Below, one piece after another: positions 56,457 through 63,125 of a stretch of DNA of 64,000 nucleotides. Source of the stretch: an uncultured Parolsenella sp. (GTDB lineage Bacteria; Actinomycetota; Coriobacteriia; Coriobacteriales; Atopobiaceae); assembly GCF_934660935.1 (NCBI RefSeq), contig NZ_CAKUIH010000006.1, forward strand, positions 62,001 to 126,000, in the 5' to 3' direction. The translations under genes were made by a program, and so were the position numbers. Position 1 is the stretch's first letter. Every line of letters begins with the position of its first letter. A model generated the notes under the pieces. That model searched no databases, was not told the DNA's origin, and worked only from the letters and a program-made list of their open reading frames with translations.

Positions 56457-57245
56457 ATGAGTGCAAGTAATTCCATTGTCCTTGGACGCTATAACCGTGC
56501 GAACACCCGTGCCTCCTCTGGCTACGGGCGCTCCTCAGGTGCAGCGAGCTCGAGCTTCAGCTCTCACGAGACCCGTCGGTCGTCGCGCGAGTCGGCAGAC
56601 TTTGGCTTGCGAGAGAGCCGTCGTGCGTCCTCCAGCGGCACCTCCGCAGCGTATCGTGACATGCCGCGTCGAGAGCGCGCTCGCGGTGTCGTCGCTGCGA
56701 ACAGGCCGTCCCGCGAGGCTTCCTCTCGTGGCCGCGCCGTGTCCGGTCGCGCCGCGTCCGAGGCTCGTCGGCATACCACGGGGGAGGGCGAGGACCATCG
56801 CCGCACCGCGAATGTCGCCTCGCAGGCACAGGGTGTGCTCGCCTGGGCGATGGAGCATCGTGCCCTTTCCATCGCGCTCGTTGCCATTGTGGCGCTTGCG
56901 CTCATGCTCTATCCGCCGCTCAAGGCCCTCTATGGAGCATCGCGCACCAACGCGCTTCTCTCCACCCAGCTCAGCTCCGTCACTGCTACCAACGACACCC
57001 TCCAGGGAGAGGTCGATAACCTCATGACCCGCGAGGGCATCGAGGACGAGGCCCGTCGTCGCGGCTATGTGACGGAGGGCGATACACCGGTAGATATGTC
57101 GGGCATCGAGGATTCCGGCGGTGCTTCGAGTGATTCGACCGTCTCGACGGACGAGTCCGCCCCGGCGGCAAGCGACCCCTGGTACGTCTCCGCCCTTGAC
57201 TTCATCTTTGGATACAACCCCGCCGATCAGGGGGTTTCCCAGTGA
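56457..57245 (+). CDS. FtsB/DivIC-like septum-formation protein
   Basis: A 262-residue single-pass protein. Residues 1-125 are Ser/Arg-rich and disordered. A transmembrane helix (about 134-153, LSIALVAIVALALMLYPPL) follows, then a coiled coil (LLSTQLSSVTATNDTLQGEV) and the DivIC-type end MTREGIEDEARRRGYV, which is the typical FtsB/DivIC signature. After this comes an acidic Ser/Asp tail and a final aromatic patch. It likely acts in the divisome FtsQ-FtsL-FtsB complex. It overlaps the next gene by four bases (GTGA). Confidence 0.82.
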   Translation: MSASNSIVLGRYNRANTRASSGYGRSSGAASSSFSSHETRRSSRESADFGLRESRRASSSGTSAAYRDMPRRERARGVVAANRPSREASSRGRAVSGRAASEARRHTTGEGEDHRRTANVASQAQGVLAWAMEHRALSIALVAIVALALMLYPPLKALYGASRTNALLSTQLSSVTATNDTLQGEVDNLMTREGIEDEARRRGYVTEGDTPVDMSGIEDSGGASSDSTVSTDESAPAASDPWYVSALDFIFGYNPADQGVSQ

Positions 57246-58225
57246 GCCGCGTTGCCGTTATCGATATCGGCACCGTGACGGCGCGTCTTGGCGTCTCCGA
57301 TGTCGCCGCCTCGCGCGTCGAGCGCTGCGCCAAGACGTCGACCATCTGCAGCCTTGGCGAGGACGTTGCCGAGACGGGCATGCTTCGCGAGGATGCGTGC
57401 GCGCGCGTGCTTTCGTGCGTTGATGGCTATCTGGCCCAGGCTCGCGAGTCCGGCGCTGAGGTGGCGTGCTGCACGCTCACGAGCGCCGCGCGAGACGCTG
57501 CGAATTCGAATGTGCTGCTTGATGGCCTCGCGGAGCGCGGCGTTGTCGCTCAGGTCATTCCCGGCGAGGTGGAGGGATCGCTCACGTTCCTCGGCGTGGC
57601 CCAGGACTTTCGGGCGTCGCGCATCGTCGTTGCGGATAACGGCGGCGGGTCGACCGAGGTGGCCGTGGGAGTGCTCGACGGCGAGCGACCCGGCGTGGCG
57701 CTTGAGGCCGTGCGTTCGCTGGATGTGGGCTGTCGCCGCGTGACGGACCTCTTTCTCTCTCGCGAGGACCCACCCTCGGCCTCTGCACTGGACGAGGCTC
57801 GTGCGTTCTGTCGCGAGGCCTTCGAATCCGGCCTCCCCGCCGAGGCGCGCGATCCGGAGCGCCTTGTCTGCGTAGGTGGTACGGTCACGACGCTTGTCGC
57901 CATCGACGCGAGGCTCGACCCCTATGACCCTGCGTTCGTCCATCTTCATTCGCTCGCGCTTGACGAGGTGGATGAGCTGGTCGGCCGTCTTGCCTCGCTT
58001 CCTCTGGAGCAGCGCCGCGGGGTCGTGGGCCTGCAGCCCAAGCGCGCCGGCGTGATTTTGGCGGGTGCCGTTTGCGTGAGCGAGCTCATGCGCGCGTGCC
58101 ATGCGTGCGAGCTCACCGTGAGCGAGAGCGACCTGCTCTACGGCCTGTCGCTCTCCGCGGCAGCGGTGGCGGATGGGATTACCGCCCCAGTTTCTTGGAC
58201 GCCGCAACTCTTCTCTTTGCGCTAA
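57242..58225 (+). CDS. Ppx/GppA-family phosphatase
   Basis: A 327-residue member of the sugar kinase/HSP70/actin fold. Phosphate loops VIDIGTVTARLGV at the start and DNGGGSTEVAVG near residue 135, with PGEVEGSLTFLG and VGGTVTTLVAID, mark the exopolyphosphatase/guanosine pentaphosphate phosphohydrolase family. It hydrolyses polyphosphate or pppGpp. It is the short form without an HD domain. GTG 57242 is preceded by AGGGGG and overlaps the previous stop. Pairing of a DivIC-like gene with ppx is seen in many actinobacteria. Confidence 0.92.
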   Translation: MSRVAVIDIGTVTARLGVSDVAASRVERCAKTSTICSLGEDVAETGMLREDACARVLSCVDGYLAQARESGAEVACCTLTSAARDAANSNVLLDGLAERGVVAQVIPGEVEGSLTFLGVAQDFRASRIVVADNGGGSTEVAVGVLDGERPGVALEAVRSLDVGCRRVTDLFLSREDPPSASALDEARAFCREAFESGLPAEARDPERLVCVGGTVTTLVAIDARLDPYDPAFVHLHSLALDEVDELVGRLASLPLEQRRGVVGLQPKRAGVILAGAVCVSELMRACHACELTVSESDLLYGLSLSAAAVADGITAPVSWTPQLFSLR

Positions 58226-58314
58226 GGTAGTCAGCGCGCGACTTTGCGGCATGATGCGTGACGGCGCGATAAGGGTGCCAAGCACTTTCACGTGACGATG
58301 GCGCCGCATGATAT

Positions 58315-58399
58315 GGGGGCGTGGCGGAATTGGCAGACGCAGGGGCCTTAAAAGCCCTCGCCGGAAGGCTTGTGGGTTCGAACCCCACCGCCCCTACCA
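58315..58399 (+). tRNA. tRNA-Leu (TAA)
   Basis: An 85-nt class II tRNA with a long variable arm: acceptor GGGGGCG with CGCCCCT (one wobble), D-arm TGGCGGAATTGGCAGACGC, anticodon TAA in CCTTAAAAG, variable arm near 58356-58370, T-arm GGGTTCGAACCCC and encoded CCA. Confidence 0.96.
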
Positions 58400-58406
58400 G
58401 ACGAAA

Positions 58407-58444
58407 AAAGCGGGACGACGGCTCTGTGGCTGTCGTCCCGCTTT
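58407..58444. terminator. Bidirectional terminator
   Basis: A perfect 13-bp stem (58407-58419 with 58432-58444). The plus side ends in TTT and serves tRNA-Leu; the minus side has a run of six T and serves the PTS gene. Confidence 0.85.
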
Positions 58445-58526
58445 CCATGAGGAGCGAGTTTGGGGCACGCGCGCTTGCTGGTCTTGGTGTGGGCGCCGCG
58501 CTCCCGTTGTCCGCGCCGGGCGCGGG

Positions 58527-58841
58527 CTAAGAGCAAACCGACGTGCGAGCGCGGCTGGGTGCGCGCATGAGCGCGAGCAGGGAGCGCTCTGACGCGCTGG
58601 CGTCGCCTCCCGTGAGGAACGGCGTGCCGTTCACGTACGGGATATCGAGGGTGCCGGGGATGAGCGTGACGGCGATGAGGAAGTCGTGCGACTCGGCAAG
58701 CGCCGGGACATCAGCCATCTTGCACGGGGTGACGTCATAGGTGCCGGCGAAGCCGTGAGAATCGAGAATCTGACAGACGCGATCGCGTACCGCAGACGAG
58801 GTGCAAATGCCCGTGCCGCAGGCCATGAGGATGTGCTTCAT
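58527..58841 (-). CDS. PTS EIIB component, galactitol-type
   Basis: A 104-residue EIIB protein with the phosphocysteine in MACGTGICTSS (Cys8) and the typical P-loop-like fold start. This resembles GatB/SgcB proteins that pass phosphate from EIIA to the sugar at EIIC. No EIIA, EIIC or sugar-catabolic gene is adjacent, so it is an orphan that may be regulatory or work with a distant permease. AAGGA precedes the ATG. Confidence 0.85.
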   Translation of the reverse strand: MKHILMACGTGICTSSAVRDRVCQILDSHGFAGTYDVTPCKMADVPALAESHDFLIAVTLIPGTLDIPYVNGTPFLTGGDASASERSLLALMRAPSRARTSVCS

Positions 58842-59074
58842 TGCCGTCCTTCTAAAACGACAGATACCTGGCGACTCGTGGAGGTGTGATTGCGAGTTCG
58901 TTTATGGCGTGGCACGTGCGCTCAGGCGTAAATACAATTCGACAAGCGCGTACTTTAGCCGTTTCTCTCCCGTTTGTGTAGGGGTTTATTCGCGTGGGCC
59001 GCTGCCGCTCGCCGAATCGTATGGCGTTGGAGCGGGCGGTTCGCGGGCTTTATATGGCGAGAGTGGGCGAACGA

Positions 59075-59770
59075 TTAGCGAATCTTGCCGATAAACAGCA
59101 GGTAGGAATAGACGTACATCGCGATGCATCCCCCAAGGCAGATCACGCTGATCGCCGCTGCGGCAACAGCGTCCGAGAGGTAGGGCCCTGCGAAGCCAAA
59201 TGCTGCGACGGCAATTCCCATAAGCACGAAACACTTGCCACCAAAGCGCTGGGTACGGCGCCAGTTCTCCGGGTCGTTGAGGGCCCAGGGGGTCTTCACG
59301 CCCATCGTGTAGTTCTGGCCGATACGGGGCATGTAGTTGCCGATGCCGACGAGCAGAGCGCCGATCAGCACGGAGACGATGACGTTCGTGGAGCCCTTGG
59401 CCGCTATCGCGCCCCAGACGGTAAGCTCGGGAAGCCAGCTGATGACGATCGTGAGCAGGGTAAAGCCGACAACGAAGTGCTGGTAGAACTTCCCGGCGCG
59501 GGCATAGCCATTGCCTCTGGGGTCGATGCGCGGAATCACGTAGAAGAGGACGAGCATCCCGAGGGGCAGCGCGCCCAAGGCGGCTGCCGTCCAGCTTGGC
59601 CCCCAACCGTTGACCTCACCGCTCGCACCCCAATGGATGGGAATTTGTGCGGGCAGGCTTGGGAGCGCGACGAGGTGCGCGATGACGTTTGCGCCGGAAA
59701 GCGCGGCGAGCGCGATGAGGCAGTTGCGTGAGATGAGGCCCCGGGTGCTGCCGTTGTTGGTGCTATTCAT
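59075..59770 (-). CDS. sdpI: SdpI-family immunity/membrane protein
   Basis: A 231-residue membrane protein with about six helices. The N-terminal DUF1648-like part has LPAQIPIHWGASGEVNGW (hydrophilic loop after helix 1), followed by the SdpI domain with IGNYMPRIGQNYTMGVKTPW and WRRTQRFGGKCFV. In Bacillus, SdpI protects against the SdpC toxin and sequesters the repressor SdpR. The ATG at 59770 has AAGGAGGA upstream. It overlaps the sdpR-like gene by eight bases. No SdpC-like toxin gene is visible here. Confidence 0.92.
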   Translation of the reverse strand: MNSTNNGSTRGLISRNCLIALAALSGANVIAHLVALPSLPAQIPIHWGASGEVNGWGPSWTAAALGALPLGMLVLFYVIPRIDPRGNGYARAGKFYQHFVVGFTLLTIVISWLPELTVWGAIAAKGSTNVIVSVLIGALLVGIGNYMPRIGQNYTMGVKTPWALNDPENWRRTQRFGGKCFVLMGIAVAAFGFAGPYLSDAVAAAAISVICLGGCIAMYVYSYLLFIGKIR

Positions 59771-60032
59771 GAGAGTCCTCCTTGAAGCCAAGGAACCAAC
59801 CAATCAGGTCCTGCATGACGGTGGTGTTGAGGCTATAGACGATGTTCTGGCCGTGGCGCTCGTCTGTGACGAGGCCGGCAGCCTTGAGCGTTGCCAGGTG
59901 GTGGCTGAGTGTTGGCTTGCTGACGTCAAAGTTCTTGGCGAGCTCACCCGCCGTGAGGTCGCCCGACTTGAGTAGCTCGAGAATGCGTCTGCGCGTCGGG
60001 TCGGCGAGCGCCTTGAATCCCTCTCCTGCCAT
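59763..60032 (-). CDS. sdpR: ArsR-family autorepressor, SdpR-like
   Basis: An 89-residue winged-helix repressor: FKALADPTRRRILELLKSG, LTAGELAKNFDVSKPTLSHHL (recognition helix) and LKAAGLVTDERHGQNIVYSL. Metal-binding Cys motifs of ArsR/SmtB are absent, as in SdpR. The ATG at 60032 follows AGGAGGCG. The gene order sdpR-sdpI matches Bacillus, where SdpR represses its own operon until SdpI senses the toxin. A matching operator is visible upstream. Confidence 0.92.
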   Translation of the reverse strand: MAGEGFKALADPTRRRILELLKSGDLTAGELAKNFDVSKPTLSHHLATLKAAGLVTDERHGQNIVYSLNTTVMQDLIGWFLGFKEDSHE

Positions 60033-60078
60033 AACGCCTCCTGGGTGAGGTGTTCGTATTCCTCTCGGCAATTAGATA

Positions 60079-60132
60079 GTTAGACAAACATCTAACAACT
60101 GAGAAGTATAGCTTCGGTGCCAGGGGAGTCAA
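60079..60132 (-). promoter_or_regulatory. sdpR-sdpI promoter with downstream operator
   Basis: On the minus strand: TTGACT (60127-60132), a 16-bp spacer and TATACT (60105-60110). Just downstream, covering the expected start site, is a perfect inverted repeat GTTAGA-N6-TCTAAC (60079-60096), overlapped by TTAGAT/ATCTAA. This fits steric autorepression by the SdpR-like protein. Confidence 0.75.
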
Positions 60133-60155
60133 CGGGTGGGTTTTGCATTTGCGGA

Positions 60156-60305
60156 GTATGGCGTGACACCTCGCGTGTCCATGCGGTGTACCGCCTCGCG
60201 TGTCCATGCGGCGTACCGTTCTACAGCCCCATGCGGCGTACCGCTCCGCAACTCTGTGTGGCGCGACGCTCTGCAGCTCCATGCGGCGCACCGCGCAAAA
60301 AAGAA
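60156..60305. repeat. 25-bp tandem repeat, about six units
   Basis: Units begin at 60156, 60181, 60206, 60231, 60256 and 60281 with an exact 25-bp period; the core is ATGCGGCGTACCG followed by a more variable half. The sixth unit runs into the tRNA-Glu terminator. No coding frame is convincing across it, and 25 is not a multiple of three. Confidence 0.9.
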
Positions 60306-60337
60306 GCAGGTCAGAGGCGCGAATTCCTCTGACCTGC
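60295..60337 (-). terminator. Terminator of tRNA-Glu
   Basis: A perfect 12-bp stem (60306-60317 with 60326-60337), followed on the minus strand by TTCTTTTTT. Confidence 0.9.
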
Positions 60338-60346
60338 TGCAATTTC

Positions 60347-60423
60347 TGGTGCCCCCAGCGGGATTCGAACCCGCGATATCCACCTTGAAAGGGTGGCGTC
60401 CTGGGCCGCTAGACGATGGGGAC
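60347..60423 (-). tRNA. tRNA-Glu (TTC)
   Basis: On the minus strand: acceptor GTCCCCA with TGGGGGC (one wobble), D-arm TCGTCTAGCGGCCCAGGACG, anticodon TTC in CCTTTCAAG, T-arm GGGTTCGAATCCC, discriminator A and encoded CCA; 77 nt. Confidence 0.95.
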
Positions 60424-60433
60424 GGCGAACGAG

Positions 60434-60460
60434 AGTATATCAGAGCTCACGGCCCGTCAT
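60434..60460 (-). promoter_or_regulatory. Likely tRNA-Glu promoter
   Basis: On the minus strand a good -10 (TATACT, 60434-60439) lies 11 bp before the tRNA. The -35 candidate ATGACG (60455-60460) is weak and close (15-bp spacer). Confidence 0.45.
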
Positions 60461-60538
60461 GCTGCGTTTCGTGCAATTCGCATCGAGACGCGGCCTTGGC
60501 GTGCGTCGGAGCCTTCCGTGGCGAGCTCGGTGCTCCAC

Positions 60539-61579
60539 CTACCAGTCGAGGTCGTTATCGCGTGCGAATTTCTCTGCCTGCGCGGCGAAGCCATCCTGCG
60601 CGGTCGCCCACGCGAGGAAGTCGGGCGTGTCCATCACGACGGAATCGCACTCGTGAACGGCGAGCGCCGCCTCCTCAAAGCTGCCCGGTTCGAAAGCGGG
60701 GCGATCGGGGAGATATCCCTCGACGAACGTCGGCCGAAGAAGGGCGTAGGCGCCGCCGTGGCACAGACTCGTGTACCCACGAAGGGCGCGGCGAGCGGCG
60801 GGCATGCGGTCAAGCTTGAACATGAGCAGCGTGCGCGCGAGGTGGTTCCACGCGTTGCCCTGCCTGCCGAATCGTGCGTCAAGGGCATCGAAGCCCTTCT
60901 CGTCCTCAAGGCGTGCGAGCGCGATTGCCCAGGTATAGCGAGCGCCGAGCTGGTCTGTGGGATCGAGCTCGATGAGACGCTCGCACGTTTTGCAGGCGTT
61001 CTTGTAGCGGGCGGTCTCGAGCCTCGCGCGAGCGATGGAGCTCAGTAGGCGCAGGCGAGGGCGCGCGAAGACGTCGTTCCACTCGGAGGCGCAGACGAGA
61101 GGGGCCTCGTCACTGTCTGACATGGGATCATCTGCCCCCGGCGCGGACGGGGAGGCGTCGCCTTCCTTCTCCCTCGGCTCCGTATCAAGTTCGATCTCAT
61201 TAGCGAGCTCCAGGAGCGCCGCCAGCGAGGCGTCGGGGTCCTTGGCACCAAGCATGGCAGCGATCGTACGAGCGTCGAGGCAATCGCCGTCCATGGAGAT
61301 CGCCTCCGCGCATGCCGCACGAAGCTTGTCGAGCCTGCGATTGCGAGAGGATTCGTATCCCTCGTCATCAAGAAACTCCTCCTCCGCCTGGGCGAGGTCG
61401 TTGGCGGCGAGTGCGTCGGCAAGGTGCTTGAACGCGACGTCTCCCTTGTGTTCGAGGAACGAATCGGGGTCTCTCGTGACGGCAAGCCTGAGCTCGTCGA
61501 AGGCATCCTCCGAGAGCTTGCCGAGTTTTTCGGCGCGTCGCCATGACAGGCGGTCAATCAGCTCGTCCGCAAATTTCAT
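60539..61579 (-). CDS. TPR-type repeat protein, paralogue 2
   Basis: A 346-residue soluble, mostly helical protein. The ATG at 61579 overlaps the stop of the upstream gene (ATGA) and has AAGGAGGG. TPR-like helices are recognisable around CKTCERLIELDPTDQLGARY, TWAIALARLEDEKGFDAL and WNHLARTLLMFKLDRM. An acidic low-complexity insert lies near residues 155-185. The C-terminal third has the same order of segments as the preceding gene product, so the two are tandem paralogues. Likely a scaffold or regulator of protein interactions; no specific partner can be named. Confidence 0.75.
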   Translation of the reverse strand: MKFADELIDRLSWRRAEKLGKLSEDAFDELRLAVTRDPDSFLEHKGDVAFKHLADALAANDLAQAEEEFLDDEGYESSRNRRLDKLRAACAEAISMDGDCLDARTIAAMLGAKDPDASLAALLELANEIELDTEPREKEGDASPSAPGADDPMSDSDEAPLVCASEWNDVFARPRLRLLSSIARARLETARYKNACKTCERLIELDPTDQLGARYTWAIALARLEDEKGFDALDARFGRQGNAWNHLARTLLMFKLDRMPAARRALRGYTSLCHGGAYALLRPTFVEGYLPDRPAFEPGSFEEAALAVHECDSVVMDTPDFLAWATAQDGFAAQAEKFARDNDLDW

Positions 61580-62619
61580 GACTGGCCCTCCTTGAGCGTC
61601 GGGTCGATTGCGACCTCGCGAGCGTAGGCCTCGGCGACATCGGGCCTCGAGGAGACCCATGAGCCGAGCGTGCCGCGTTCGTTGGCGTCGAAGCCTTCCT
61701 GCAGCAGGACCGTCGCCTCGGAGGTGGCGAGGATGAGCTCGTCTTCGCTCCCGGGCGCGACGCAGATGCGGCAGAAGATGCCGTCCGGTAGATCATCCTG
61801 GCGAGTGAGCGTGGTCCCCGCGTTGGGATATGCCGCTATGATTGCGCGAATCTCCTCCTCGGCGGCATCGCGGTCCTCCCGCTTGAAGGCGAGCGCCATG
61901 CGCGCGAGGGAATACCAGGCGGTACCGGGCAGGGGGCCGTTGCCGGCGGCCTTGCGGGCATCGGCGTAAAGCGATGCGAACGCCTCTTCGTCCTCGAGCT
62001 TTGCGTATGCGATGGCGAGCGTGAAGCGCACGCCAACAGGGTCGCTCGGGTCGAGCTCGAGTGCCTCATTGGCGAGCCGTATGCCAAGACGGTAGCGGCC
62101 GCAGACGAGCGCGTTGGATGCTTCGATGGCAATCCAACGGAGATAGGGGCGGAAGGCAAGCAACGTGGCGACATCCTTGAGGTCGCCCTCGGGAAGCTCG
62201 TATGAAGCTGCGTCGCGTTCGCACGCCTCGCGAACGCCGGCGGCGTTGTCTGCAAGGTAGCGGTGGTAGGCGTTGGGGGAGCCGCTAGACGCGGCGGCAA
62301 GCATGCGGCGTGCGTCATGGCACGAGGGGTCTAGGTCGAGCGCCTCGTTGAGGCATTTGCGGGCTTCGAGAATGATCTTCTGCGCGGCGGAATCATCCGT
62401 GGCGAAGGGCAACTGGTAATCAATGAGGTCACTCGCCTTGACCACGAGGTGGAAGGCGCGGTCTGCGTCTGTTTGCGGAAGTGAGTCCCTGTTGGAGCGA
62501 TAGCGACGAGCGAAATCCGCCGCGGCGCGTGCGGCGCCAAAGGGATCTCGAGGGTCGAGATCGCGGGCAAAGCGCACGCTCAGGCGCTGGTAGTCTTCAA
62601 AATGTGGATCGATGGACAT
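61576..62619 (-). CDS. TPR-type repeat protein, paralogue 1
   Basis: A 347-residue helical protein. TPR-like units: CLNEALDLDPSCHDARRMLA, RLANEALELDPSDPVGVRFT, LAIAYAKLEDEEAFASLYAD and WYSLARMALAFKREDRDAAE. It resembles the next gene over the last 200 residues. AAAGGAGGAG precedes the ATG at 62619. The pair forms an operon, divergent from the attenuator-controlled cstA. No signal peptide or membrane helix. Confidence 0.75.
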   Translation of the reverse strand: MSIDPHFEDYQRLSVRFARDLDPRDPFGAARAAADFARRYRSNRDSLPQTDADRAFHLVVKASDLIDYQLPFATDDSAAQKIILEARKCLNEALDLDPSCHDARRMLAAASSGSPNAYHRYLADNAAGVREACERDAASYELPEGDLKDVATLLAFRPYLRWIAIEASNALVCGRYRLGIRLANEALELDPSDPVGVRFTLAIAYAKLEDEEAFASLYADARKAAGNGPLPGTAWYSLARMALAFKREDRDAAEEEIRAIIAAYPNAGTTLTRQDDLPDGIFCRICVAPGSEDELILATSEATVLLQEGFDANERGTLGSWVSSRPDVAEAYAREVAIDPTLKEGQS

Positions 62620-62866
62620 GCTCTCCTCCTTTGGTTCTTATGGTAGCAAGGAGAACGTTTGACCTGCGGCGGGACGGGCGTTTCTCCCGCCTTTGCCGCG
62701 CGGCCTTGGCAGCGCTTGTCTCAGCGTCGCCTCCCGCCGAGCGATGGGAATCGATTGTTCGAGCTACACGACTCGCGTGAGATAGTCTTAAGGGCGCGTG
62801 AAACTACATAACTTCTGCATAATGTTACGCGTCTGTTTCCAATGTTATTCAGTAAGCATCTTTTTG

Positions 62867-62895
62867 TTGACACTGTCGGGCCCCGCGACGAAGAT
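62867..62895 (+). promoter_or_regulatory. Candidate promoter of the leader-cstA transcript
   Basis: A consensus TTGACA (62867-62872) with a 17-bp spacer to GAAGAT (62890-62895). The -10 is poor, so the assignment is tentative. The 5' leader would then contain hairpins at 62902-62918 and 62917-62936 before the leader-peptide ribosome site. Nothing recognisable is seen in 62640-62860 apart from A+T-rich sequence near 62810-62870. Confidence 0.45.
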
Positions 62896-62960
62896 GCTGA
62901 ACCATCCACTGGGGATGGCGCGTGGGGATACGCGCCAAGGTGAATCAGGAGCACATCGCA

Positions 62961-63002
62961 ATGAACAAGCAGCTATCCATTATTGAGGTCGTCATTATCT
63001 AA
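62961..63002 (+). CDS. Ile/Val leader peptide (13 residues)
   Basis: ATG 62961 with an AGGAG ribosome site opens a 13-codon frame MNKQLSIIEVVII followed by TAA. Four Ile, two Val and one Leu make seven branched-chain residues of thirteen, with adjacent pairs Ile7-Ile8, Val10-Val11 and Ile12-Ile13. This is the typical composition of ilv-type attenuator peptides. It is followed at once by alternating hairpins and a terminator, then the cstA-like gene. Confidence 0.92.
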   Translation: MNKQLSIIEVVII

Positions 63003-63004
63003 GA

Positions 63005-63088
63005 CGGGTGGCTGAATGCGAGCCGCCCGAATCTTCGGGCGGCCTTATGAGGGGCCGCAGGGTGATAAACCCAGCGGCCCCTTTTCTT
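63005..63088 (+). promoter_or_regulatory. Five-segment branched-chain amino acid attenuator
   Basis: Segments A 63005-63013, B 63021-63029/30, C 63035-63046, D 63051-63062 and E 63070-63081 pair only with neighbours. A:B has 9 bp, B:C 9 bp (loop ATCT), C:D 8 bp, and D:E 11 bp with one mismatch followed by TTTTCTT. A ribosome ending at the leader stop covers A, so B:C forms and the D:E terminator follows. A ribosome stalled at Ile7-Ile8 leaves A free, so A:B forms, C captures D and transcription continues. The logic is inferred from the pairings. Confidence 0.85.
63051..63088 (+). terminator. Attenuator terminator before cstA
   Basis: Outer stem 63051-63058 with 63074-63081, inner 63060-63062 with 63070-63072, then TTTTCTT. 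It ends about 38 bp before the cstA start codon. Confidence 0.85.
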
Positions 63089-63125
63089 GTCTCGCGATTT
63101 TCTCTTGGTACGGAAGGAGCTTTTT

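Noticed and set aside
60156..60305. CRISPR array
   Set aside because: Units are directly adjacent with no unique spacers, the whole unit drifts, and no cas genes are present.
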